Source: Linderina pennispora (taxonomy: Eukaryota > Kickxellomycota > Kickxellomycetes > Kickxellales > Kickxellaceae). From it: a stretch of 64,000 nucleotides of DNA. Below, in pieces: positions 37,481 to 49,000 of the stretch. A program made the translations under genes and the position numbers. Below the pieces are notes generated by a model. It did not search any database. It was not told where the DNA came from and saw nothing but the letters and a program-made list of their open reading frames with translations. Where the stretch lies: positions 1,054,001-1,118,000 of the forward strand of contig NW_024468250.1 in the NCBI RefSeq assembly GCF_002104995.1. Direction: 5' to 3'. Positions within the stretch are counted from its first letter, which is position 1, and every line of letters starts with the position of its first letter.

Positions 37481-40400
37481 CTAGAACCCCGGTCTGCGCT
37501 GCTTCTTTCCCTTCTGCTTGCGCTCTCTGACGTTCTCCTCCTCCTGGGCAAACGCGTATCCAGTGTACGGCTCCAAGGTGCCGTCATCAAGATAGTAAAT
37601 CGACGACCTCATGCTGGCCCGCGACGCTGCACGCTGCAATGGCGACATCTGGTAAACGTCGTCATTCTCCTCGCTGATATCCTCTGCCATCGCACGTGCA
37701 CCATGGTGGCGCGACTTTTGGTGCACAGACATGCGCTTCAGGATGTTGCTGCCCTCGAACCCGGATGCTTCCACATGCGATAGGCGATGCAGGCGGTTGA
37801 TCATGGCAGTGTCGGTCTCGGGGTAGCTCACAATCTTGCTGAAGTCATAGTCGGCCTCTTCGGTCTGTCGGGCTGTCCTCCGCGGCGGTGAATGCACGGG
37901 GAAGTCGTCCAACGGAATAGCACCCGCCATGCCAGGCGAATCCGGACTGCTGGGCCGACGTAGGCTATGTCTATGCTGCGTGCTTCCACTACGTGTTGGG
38001 AGGGTCCCGAACGGCATTTCCTTGTGGTGTGTAGGGCTCGGCAGAGTCGATTCGCCGCCAACAAGGCTCGCTGAGGGCTGTTTAGCCGAGCTTTGCCGTC
38101 TTACCCGTGCGCTTGTGGAAAGCATGGACAATCTCGCGGATGATATCAGTGTCGGTCGGGTACCATGCTGACCGCACAAACTTGGCAATGTAATGCGGCA
38201 AAACGCATGCTGTCACGGTCAGCACCAGAAGGAGCCACATGTTGGCCTGGGCAAACACACGTGTAGCAGCACCAGCACTAAACGACGTGTCGTACATCAC
38301 GCCGTAGAGGAAGAACACAGCAAACAGCAGTCCGACGCCGATGAGCTGCGCCAACGGCATCACCCAGGTAAAGGTGCGGTTGTTCATCAGCATGTACATG
38401 TTGGTGGTGAACACCACGCAGAAGGCACCAACTGTGCCAACATCGTCCTTGTTTCGATGTGTCCAGGCCATTGCGCTCCGCTGCCGACGTAAAGTAGTAG
38501 ACATAGACGACCAGAAACGAAATGGACAGCCGACTGGTAAATCCCATCAACCACGTACATCCAGAAGCGCGCCATCGAGTACTCGAGCTTGTAGATGCCG
38601 CGTTTATATAGCTGCGGCACAACCATGCCGATAGCCGCCGGCAGATCCTGGTCGAACACGCCGAGGACGCCAGGCGGCAGAGACGTGAAGAACATGTTGT
38701 AGAGCGTGATGAGCGTGTAGTCGAAGAAGTTCTGGCCTGAAAACTGGCAGTAGATCTGGTACCAGAACGACGCAATGGTGAACACGACATTCTTGTAGAA
38801 AAAGTTCAGGATCATCGACGTGATGCGCAGGTACGACCAGCGACCGTGCACCAGCAGGAGCTTTTGCAGGAACCGGAACTGTGCAATCGCATAATCCGAC
38901 GCCATTACTGCCTGCAGCCCTTCCTCGCCACTGATGCCAATGCCGACATCGGCCTCCTGGATCATGCTGACATCGTTGGCACCGTCGCCAATAGACAAGC
39001 ACAGCGTTCCCAGCCCTTCCTTGACCAAGCGCACCACCAGGGCCTTTTGCAGCGGGCTGACGCGGCAGCACACAACAGACTGACAGCGCACAGCAAGCTC
39101 GAGCAGCAGTGGTGAAATATCAGGCTCCAGGGCGTATTTGAGCGAGTGACCATCAATGACTAGGCCCAGCGGGGCGTCGTGCTTAACTGTCAGACCCTGC
39201 TTGCGCTCCTCGGGGATGTTGCGTGTCCGCACATCGTCCCAGATGCCCTTGATGCCCTTGCGGTGGTTCTTGTTCTGCGCAACATCGCGAGCATGCTGGA
39301 ATGCCGATGGCTGTTTGCCATGCTTCTTCTTGTGCTTGCGGTGATCCGTGACAGGCCTCAGCAAGGCGCGCCACGAGCTGGTGCTCTCTTTGGGCTGGGC
39401 TCCAGCCATGACATCGCCTCCGCCTCCACCACGGAAAGACAGATCCAAAGTGCGTATCGCCAAACTCGCGCAGCGCCCGCTCCAGCTGGTCTCGCGTTGA
39501 CTCCTTGTCCTCGGCCTGCACCACGATTAGCTGCATGTCATTGTGGAGCAGATTGCAGCTGTATCCAATGTTGATTGCAGTCTCGGTCTTGTCACCAGTC
39601 AGCACCCACAGCTTGATACCAGCCAGTGCCAGCTGCGAAATGGTCTCAGGGACACCGTCCTGGAGCTTATCCTCGATGGCCGTCCCGCCAATCAGCTGCA
39701 GATCGCGCTCAAGCTTCTCGCACACCTCCTCGACTTCCTGATCGCGGTCACCAAGGCTCGACATGGCCTGATCGTACTCGCTCTTCCACTCCTCAAACTC
39801 TTGCACATCCAGCAGGCGGTATGCCAGACAGAGCGTGCGGAGCCCGTGGTTAGCAAACAGCTCCAGGTCATCGAGCGTAGCCTGCACCAGGCGGTCCTGG
39901 TTGCTGCGCAGGCGTTCCATGATCACAGAGTCAGCACCCTTGGACAGAAGCATCAGGCGGCCGTCCTCGCGCTTCACTACAACAGACATGCGCTTGCGGG
40001 CGCTGGTGAACTCGAGCGTAGCCAGCAGCGTGTATGTCTGCTGGTGGCCCAGGAAGTTGCAGAACAGACGATCCTTCTCACGCCGCAAGAATGTGAATCC
40101 GACATCGCGTGCCGTGGATACCAGCGCTGCTTCGTCAGGCGACTGGGCCTTGTACTCAATGTAGTCCTTGTTGGCTGGGTCCGGGGTGTCACTGATGACG
40201 GTATGGCACAGAGACAGCACCGTGAAGAACTCGATGACTGCCCGTGCCTGGATATTGTCGGCACGCAGGTCGTCGTAAATGCCTGTGTCCAAGAATGTTG
40301 TCGTGTCAGAGTGGCGATACGGGTTGTCGAAGAATGTTGCCATTTTGGCCTGCATTGAGCGGCGCAGCTCAGCAGCACGCTCAGCCTCATCATCGCCGAC

Positions 40401-42000
40401 GATTTCGCCATAAATGCGGCCACGGATAGTGCACTGGCGGAACTCCATCACATTCTGTGTCAGCGTGCCGGTCTTGTCGCTGAAAATGTACTCAACCTGG
40501 CCAAGGTCGTCTGACAGATTCCACGACTTGGGGATGCAGCGGCGGTCTGTGCGGGCATAATACATGTCGATATCCTGGTTGATGAAGTATGCCTGGAAGG
40601 ATTTGACCACCTCAATGGTCACGTACAGCGAGATAGGGACCACGGTCTGGTATAGAATCAGCATGGTCCAAAAGTCCAGGAAGCCGAAATAGGGCGCCGA
40701 TTGGTTGGTTGATGTCTGGTACCGAACGATGAAGGCCTGCTGGAACGACTGCGACTTGCCGTAGTAGATGCCGCCGACGATGGCCGACACCAGGCACAGC
40801 ACAAACAGCAGGCAGAACTGCGACAGGACCTGGTAGTTCATCATGCGCTCAATGCGGCTCCGCTTGGACGGTGTCTCGCCAGCATTCATCATGATCTTTG
40901 TGTCGTCGCCAGTGAAGATGGCCACGCCGACAGCCCACCGAGTGTTGCGCAGAACGCTCCCACGCAGAAGCAGGTTGTCGACGTTAAGCGGATCCCTGCT
41001 GCCTGCGGCAGGCTTTGGGCTTTGGAAAATCGTCCCCACCGTCAGCGAGGACTTGCATGGAGCCCTTAAACGAGTACAGCTGCGTGCTGGGCGGCTCGGC
41101 GTCGATCACGCACTGGAAATCAGCAAACTGCTGGGGCATCACCAGGTGCGCCGTGTTTCCTGTCGACTGCTTGCTCTTCAGATTGGTCTCGCCGTCCAAG
41201 TTCTTCGTCTCGATGAAGCATGTGCCGTCATCCTCGCTGGTGCTCAGAATAACCAAGTCTACTGGCACCGCATCGCCCTCGCGTAGCAGCACGATGTCGC
41301 CCACATGCAGATGCCGCCACTCGGTCTGCAGCCAGCTACTGCTGCCGATGCCCACGTCCTCATCAGACCGCTCGCCGTGGCTTCCTGGCCGATACGACGT
41401 GCTGGCGAATCCAGACGCACCAGGCCCCACAGGCAGCGTGTTGGATGGACCCACCGCTCCACCCACCGAGCCGTCAGCACCCGAATCGCTCCACAATAGC
41501 CGCATAATGCCGCGCGGACGGAAGAAGCCTGCAGGAGGTTTGTTTGTGTTGACCCAGGCATTGCCCAATACAAACGCCGGCGCCTGGTTCGCCTCCTTGT
41601 CGCTCTGGCTACGCTTCGAGTCCTCGTACCCGTCCTTGGCCATCGTCAAGGCCACAATCACGAACAGCGCAAACGCGCTCAGGCCTGGTGATCCCGTGGT
41701 CACCGCGGGGATGAACTGCAGAATCAAAAGAAACAGAAAATACATGTTTGCAACGCGCCGGAACTGCTCAAACAGGTTCTTTGGCACAAACGATACCACG
41801 GTGTACTTTGCTGTACGGATTTGGTTCAGCGGGTAGTGTGTCGGCCGCCCATGCTCGTCGTAGGCGCTGCCTGGCATAGGTGTGTTGACATATACTGTGC
41901 GCTCCGCACCCGGCTCGCTGTCTGGTTCGCCGGCTTTCCTCTTCCGGCCCAGTATGCGAGATAATATCGATGGCTTTTGGCCACCGCGTGTCTTGGCCAT
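37481..42000 (-). CDS. P4-ATPase phospholipid flippase (Dnf1/2-like), five +1 breaks
   Basis: Flips phospholipids from the outer to the inner leaflet of plasma or Golgi membranes. The start at 42000 gives MAKTRGGQKPSILSRILG. Visible motifs are YPLNQIRTAKYT and FVPKNLFEQFRRVANMYFL at the N-terminus, actuator loop LDGETNLK, phosphorylation site FSDKTGTLTQN, nucleotide-binding KGADSVIMERL, and hinge GDGANDVSMIQEADVGIGI. About ten membrane helices follow, with a long charged cytoplasmic tail ending KKQRRPGF. The N-terminus is nearest to the Dnf1/Dnf2 class. Five +1 shifts occur at about 41014 (A run on the coding strand), 39445 (G), 38524 (C), 38453 (A) and about 38100. Each is repaired by removing one base, with perfect continuation of the family sequence. 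A Cdc50-type partner is not in the window. Confidence 0.92.
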
Positions 42001-42398
42001 GTGCAAAAGAAAGAAATTTAGTAAGTAAAAATAAACAGTGAATGAGAGAAAAGAGAAAGAAAAACACTGGCAGTTGCAACTGATGAACGACAAGCCACTA
42101 GGCTTTCAGAAGCTTTAGAGGGAAATGTGTTTTATAGCACTGAGAAGAGTGGAGTGAAAAATTGTCTTGCACAGGTGCTAAGGGAAATATTTTTAGAGAA
42201 GAGCAAGCTTGATTTTCCTTTTCTCTGTGCCTGCGCTGATTCTTTGCCTCCATCCTCTGGCGCATCATTTTGCGGGGACGGCGCCCAAAGGTACATGGGG
42301 GAGGAAGAGGGGTCCTCCGCTATTAATAGGCACAGCATATTGTGAGCATGCACAGAGCTTTCGAAAGATGTTCCTTTGCGAGCCTTGGCAGCCTGGCA
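42001..42398. other. Intergenic between P4-ATPase and PRMT5
   Basis: 398 bp; promoter of the flippase gene and 3' flank of PRMT5. No gene seen. Confidence 0.5.
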
Positions 42399-44281
42399 TT
42401 ACTGGCCAATCCAATATTCATGTCCATTGATGTTGTGGATTCCAGACGACATGCCATCAGCCACCACCGCCCACTCGTACCACACTCTGGAGTTTCCCGA
42501 CCGTCTCCACATGCTGACCGACACGCATTCGCCAGCTCTGATCTGCACCGGCTTCTACAAAGACGGAGCAAAATGACATTAGACAATCGGGGCCAAGCTA
42601 CCAGCGCCTTGCATGTTTCCCCACACCAGGCAATCCACACATTGGTGGCGTCCACTTGTGACTCGGCATATTCTCTTACCTTGATGGGGAAGTACATAGG
42701 GAACCACGAGTGCATCCCGGGCGTGTGTGTAGCTGGACGAATGCTCAGCGACACATTTCCGTACAGTGTCGCCTCAAAGTACCCTGCCAGCCCGTGTATC
42801 ACCGAGTCCTGTGATATGCAGAACTTGGCTTGGCATTTCCGGTCATTGTGCTTGTTAGACGCGCTGATCTCGCCCACCGGATGCCCAAAGGACCATGCCA
42901 TTTTGGGCGCTGCCAAGACACTGGCGGCGTTGAAGTTTACAACAAATGGCGTCTCCATCTGCGTGTCCTCATACGCCTTCGCCTTGTTGTATAGTGTGCA
43001 TGACGACAGAGGGGCGACAAACGCTGTGTACTGGGCGGGGATCGAAATGCCATCCTCTGCCAGCAGCCGCTGCGCACCGTCCAGGCATTCAGGCGACAGC
43101 TCGTTGTCGCCAAACGATCCCAGGAGCTCGCTGACAAGGATATCCGCCGCCACACCTGTTGCCTGTGTCCGCATATCGCCGAATACCACAGTAACCGCGT
43201 TTCCCCACACCTTTGCATTCTTGCGCTGTAGCTCCGTGAGTGCGCTTGGGTTCTTTTCCACCGCAAACACCTTTACAGCGACCGAGCTGCGCTTGGCAGC
43301 AGCCAATGCACGGGTCACCAGGGGTCCGCGGCCTGCGCCCACCACCGCAACCACGATCTCACGGCCCCACTGCTGTCTGTCGACCAGTGCCTGGTATACA
43401 GCCTCCTCGTACTGCGCATACTTTGGCGTGTCTTGCTCAAACACCTCGTACGTGACAGACTCCAAGTGGTCCATGAGCGGCTGCAATGGCGCCTGCAGCA
43501 CGTCGTGATAGGCATCAGATGCCATTGCATACTCGTCCTGTGTCTCCAAGGTGCCCCATAGATGCCGCACATACGTCGCAAAGTCGCTGGTTGAGCGGTA
43601 GAAAACCTCCCGGCTGATCTCTGCCGATCCCACATGTGATACTACAAAGGCCACATTGAGCTGCATCCACCGCTTCACCGCGTCCTGGTGCTCTTTGCGG
43701 AGCACCGGGTACCCAGTCTTGTTGCCAATAAACATGCACGTTGGCAGCATCACCAACTGCACTGGCTCCGCGATCCACTGCCTCATATCGAGTGGCCCAG
43801 AAGAAAGCTCCAGCGCAACCTGCAGCCGCGGATCGTGATTGCAGAGCATCCTCACCCGATTCCATAGCGTCCACGCGCCATCAGCCTCCGCCCGAACACG
43901 CACCAGCACATTGCTGTGGCTTCCTAGCTGTGCCAGCAGCATCCGTGCATAATCCTCAACATCGCTCTCGGAAATTTCCGGCAAAAGCACACTACTGAGC
44001 CCAGTATACGCTGCATAGGCCAGCTCACGCTCAAAAGTACCACTAGTCGGCAACTGGGTCTTGCCGATCAGCCGATATGCGTTCTGTGACGTATTAATTA
44101 CGAGGTCGTGAGGCATGAAATACGGACGGGCGGCGGTGTCAGCATCGTGGTGCAGGATCGGCACCACGCCGAAATCAACATTATCGGCAGCAGCAGAGTC
44201 CGTGATGAACCGGTCAACATCAAATACCGTCGAGGAGGGCTCGACGCCTACACTGAGCTTGCTGTAAGTCATGGAAGACAA
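42399..44281 (-). CDS. PRMT5: Protein arginine methyltransferase 5 (type II), one intron
   Basis: Forms symmetric dimethylarginine on histones, Sm proteins and cell-cycle factors (Hsl7/Skb1 in yeasts). Two exons: 44281-42680 and 42554-42399, with an intron 42679-42555 (GTAAGA ... TTTGTAG). Splicing joins FPIK to KPVQIRAGEC and ends HEYWIGQ, giving 585 residues. The unspliced frame instead ends in unrelated sequence. The N-terminal TIM-barrel-like region is at about 30-270. SAM-binding VVGAGRGPL is at 313-321, and the double-E loop SELLGSFGDNELSPECLDG starts near 384 (Glu385, Glu394). The Phe of YEVFEQD, which in PRMT5 favours symmetric dimethylation, is kept. Intact and well conserved. A second Met at 44272 is an alternative start. 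Confidence 0.95.
42555..42679 (-). other. PRMT5 intron (125 bp)
   Basis: GT-AG intron on the minus strand, donor GTAAGA at 42679, acceptor TAG at 42555. Supported by restoration of the conserved PRMT5 C-terminus. Confidence 0.92.
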
Positions 44282-46095
44282 GGAATGAGCGTGTAAATGA
44301 GTGTTTTTTTAACTGCTGCCTTTCTGCATATTTTTTTTATGATTTTGAAACTGGCAACTGCAAGTGAGCTGAGATCATTTTGGTTCCGGGTTGGGACTGC
44401 GAATTCTCGTCATCGGCAAATATCGACACAATAATCGTGTTGCAACCTTCCTATGTAAACTAGTAGAACTATGCATGGCAGACAAGCCGTATACTCCTTT
44501 AGCGTCAGCATACAACTCTCTCCTGCTATCCACTGCCAGTAGCCCTCGGAACACAAGTTTATCATTAGCGTAGATTCTGATGAAGCGCAGGCTCGATGTC
44601 AATTCTGAACGGCTGTTTCAGCAACGCCTGACACTGGCCATGGCAGATACTACCAACGAGCGATGCAACATGTTTTTTTTGCAGACATTGAGCACTATAC
44701 CCTGTACCGCGCTAGGAGGAGACTCAATAGGCAGAGAAGTGCTCACCCAGCAGCACAGTCAGCCCTGCACGCAGCCATCCAATGTGGTAGGCTGTGTGAA
44801 ATAAGGTGCTACAAGAAGCGGGTATCCGAATCTATGAAGCGCTACGAATTTCCTGTCGTGGACCTGAATGAACATATAAATGGATATCAGTCAGCTCTAA
44901 GCATCTGTTGCAAAGGGCACGCACAGTATCCAGCATAGAAACTATACAAGCTGTTCTGACACCTGTTTAATCCACTATATGGACGACGGGCCAAGGGTTC
45001 AGGCATACTGTGCAAGGGCAACTTGTTGCAAAATCTAGCGTTTAGACAAAACGGAGAATCACTATAAGTTAGCAGAGCTCTACAGGCTCGACAGACAGCA
45101 GCTACTCTGCCCTTTGATGAATCGTGAAACCTGAGTAACAAAGGCGGTTAATTCGGGGTCTATAAGGCTCAGTGATCGCTCTAGGTACCCCATGTAGATA
45201 TCACTACTAAAAACAGGTATAGCTGCTGCATTCCGCAAGAGTTACAGTTATCAGCAAGTGACACTGCTCCTCTGTTTAAAATGGAAACCACCATTATTGG
45301 CACCTGCTAAATATTCTGGCCACTGCAAAGAAATATTATTCTATGACCATTAATTAGCTGGCTCGGTAGAGGTCTATACACAGTGAATGCAGGATGGGTG
45401 AATGCTAAGCCATGCTAGCACTTGTCAAATCAAGCACATCTAGTGAAGGTTGAAACACGCACAAGGAGACATATGGTTCGCCTGAAAACGTCGTAGTCCC
45501 TGGTATGGTCGCCACTGCCGTGCACTGCTGATCTCCAATCAGGCAAACCGACGGAGACACAGGCGATAACACTGACACTTGAAGCTCTACACTTATAAAT
45601 AGGCTCCATCAACTAGCAACGTACGTGAGGAGCCCGCCGCAACTGTCTGGAAGAAGTTTCCTAGGAATTTTGGGGAGCACATCGCAAGCAGAAATTCCGA
45701 CCTGAACAACGATTCGTCAGTTCTAGCAGAAACTCGCCCGAGGTTATCTCCGTGAACAGGGTTGTGCTAATCTAGCATGCTAATATCAGGAATGCTTTGC
45801 CTTTTATTGTGCTGGCCGCTGCGGCCAGCGCCACCAAGAATCCCGAGGTGAGAGATGTTCAGGAAACCTAGCCATCTGTTTCTCCGTCCTCAAGGTTACT
45901 GCTATATCTAAGTGCCGCTAGCGGGTTTGTATTTTTCTTTCCTTTGCATCCTTTTCTACAGCGAATTTTTCTTACCTCGACTACTTAACAAAGCTTGGTT
46001 GGCAGCAAGCTCTAGGGTAGCTAATATTTCCAACTAGCAATACAGCCTAATTATAACCCAATTTTAACATCTTTAGGATATATAGCTCTCGACGT
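44282..46095. other. 1.8 kb gene-poor, AT-richer stretch upstream of ABCC copy 2
   Basis: Base composition is clearly more AT-rich than the neighbouring genes. Short frames (a 75-residue one at 44375-44602 minus, 91 residues at 44663-44938 plus) are not recognisable. It contains the PRMT5 promoter at the left and the ABCC promoter at the right; the middle may be decayed repeat DNA, but I saw no element I can name. Confidence 0.4.
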
Positions 46096-49000
46096 ATGGC
46101 CCCTTTCAGTGCCCCACTTGGCAGAAAACCGTTAGCCCTCGCCGCTGCAACGCTCGCTGCAATTTCTCTGGGACAGCTCGCATCCCTTGCATCAACTGTT
46201 GCACACGACCACGATGAACTGTGCAATGGCAAAAGCTGGTCATGGTCCTTGCGCAGCGACTGCTTCCGGTTTGGAGTCTTGCTTCCTTCGATCACTCTGC
46301 TGATCACAGCAGCTGGATCGGTTCTAGCTGCTGTCAAACTATTGTCCAAAAGCTTGGCCATAGCTGAGGATTCGAAGCCAGTTCGCTGCCCACCGGGTAA
46401 CACCCGTCTGATTGACAACCGTGTCGCGGTCGGTGCGGCCAGTACCCTGCTGTCGATTCTTTTGGCCGGACTCTCGCTCGGATGGCAGTTTTCTGCCAAA
46501 GCAACACCCGAGAGGCTATTTTCCACCAGCCTTGTACTAGCCATGCTAGCAATCGCAGTAGCATCGGTATTCTATTATACCACTTTCATGCGCGCTGCCG
46601 ATCGCATCTCGTACAGAGGGCTGTTTCCACCATTTTTGACCGGGGCTATTGGTATTCTACTTGCCCTGGATTTGCTTGAGGTCTACTTCTCGTTCTTCAC
46701 ACCCGAGAACAGTGACACTCCGTTCTGGTTTGGTGCTTCGCAGCGCTCACGCTACCTGCTCTTGATTACAGCCGGCAATACCACCTTGCTTTTCCTCCAT
46801 GGAGCCGCGCAGCACCGTGCAATTTTCCTCCGCCCACACCAACCCTGCACCGATGAGGCCGAGGAATGTGTGGATGCTGAGTCGAACGGAGACTTTGTCG
46901 AAACCCCGTTAGCACAAGCACGCGGAAAGAACGGCACTCCTTCCCTGGTCGATACACCCGAGTACAGTGGTTCGTGGTTCGATACACTCACGTTTTCGTG
47001 GGTCAGCGACATATTCCACAGTGGGTCTCGTCGTCAGCTCGACTATGTGGATCTCTACAGACTGGATATGAGTGACATGACGGTTCCAAACTGGTACCGC
47101 TATGCAAGGCACCGCAAGCCAGATCGGTCTCTACTAACGACCTTAATGCTGACGTTTGCCCCTCAGCTGCTCGCTCAGCTGCTGCTTTCTGTGGTCATCG
47201 CAGTATTGCATTACTCCGGCCCGTTCTTCTTGCAGCGCATTTTGCAGTCGATCGAGATTATTGGCAATACTGCCGTGGGTGGTACTCCAGCAAAATCGAT
47301 CCGTAGTGCATATCTGGATGCATTCGGACTACTGTTCTTCACAGTCATGAATTCGCTGGTTGCCACAAAGGTCGTTTGGATTGGAAGCCATTTGGATTTC
47401 CGCATGAAGGGTCTCTTGGTTGCTGAGCTGTCTACCAAGACCTTGAACCGCCGTGCAAGGGACTCATCTGCAGGCACCACCGACAAAGACGATGGAAATG
47501 ACGAATATGGCAGTGATGATGACTTAGGGTCGGCACAGGAAGCGACAAACGGCAAAATAATGAACCTGCTCACCACAGATCTCAACCGTGTCGCCAGGGT
47601 CACTGGGTCCTTGGAAGATCTATGTGTTCTGCCAACGATGGCCATCATTGGTCTGTTCTATCTGTTTCAGTTGCTGGGATGGTCGTCGCTCATCGGATTC
47701 TCGATCGTGATTCCGTATTACCTCCTGACAAGGAAGATTTTCGACTGCTTGTCGGAACTAGAAGAGGAGACTTGGAGACTGAGTGACAGGCGAGTAGAGA
47801 CGATTACGGAGCTTCTACAAGGCATCAAAGCCGTCAAGCTCTATGGCTGGGAGTCCCGGTTTCTCGAGATAATTGACAAGCATCGCGAGGACCAGCTGGA
47901 TTCGATGTGGCGGTGGCTCCTCGGCTTGACCTACGCATACCTCGTTACGAACCTGGCACCGCTGCTGACTTTGGTCCTAGTACTACTGACATATGTCGGT
48001 GTATTTGGCAATACTCTCAATGCTGAGGTTGCGTTCACAGCTATCTCGGTGTTCCAGCTTTTGCATGTGGCAGTGGAGCATTTCCCAGAGTACTTGAGTT
48101 GGGCTATATCCGGCTATGTGTCCCTGAGACGCATAGAGTCTTATCTTGCGATGCCCCAGGCCCAGGACCTCGAAGACCGAGTCAATCGAGTAGACGACGA
48201 CGGTGACGCACTAGGATTCAGCAAGGCTAGTCTAGTCTGGGACACATACACAAAGGACGACTTGGGTGATACTGCCAATGATGCTACTCATATGGCAAAT
48301 GCCAACGAGGACACACCGCTGGTATCAGACATTTTAACCCATTCAAATACTTCGTTGGACAACCAGCAGGATCAGCTTGATAAGACTGCATTCATGCTCA
48401 AGGACATCGATATTCACTTCCCAGTTGCTGGGCTGTCAATCATTGCCGGTCCAACGGGCAGTGGCAAATCGTCGCTGCTGTCAGCACTCATTGGCGAGAT
48501 GTCGCTGGTCCGTGGAACAATCCTGCTGCCGACCATCAACCCAGCCCGCGCTATTGGACTTGGCGATCCCTATGGAGACATCATCAAGCTGTCGCGCGAA
48601 CAGGAGGCAATTCGCGATATTGCCTATGTTGCACAGGAGGCATGGCTGCGCAATGCCACCATCCGCGAGAACATCCTGTTCGGCGAGCCGTATGATCAAC
48701 AGCGGTACGAGGAGGTGCTGCGTGTCTGTGCACTGAAGCCCGATCTGCGGATCCTGACTGCTGGCGACCAGACCGAGATTGGCGAGCGCGGCGTGACGCT
48801 GTCGGGAGGCCAGAAGCAGCGTGTTGCACTGGCCCGTGCGGTGTACTCGGACCGCAAGATCCTGCTTATTGACGACTGTCTGTCGGCTGTCGATGCGCAC
48901 ACTGCCAAGCACATCCTGATGGAGTGTCTGCTGAACAAGACGTCGCTGATGCACGGCCGCACCCGTGTCCTCGTCACCCACCACGTGTCGATGTGCCTTC

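Noticed and set aside
42399-42680. Unspliced PRMT5 C-terminus running to 42323
   Set aside because: Removing the GT-AG intron restores the conserved VWYEWAV and IHNINGHEYWIG ending.
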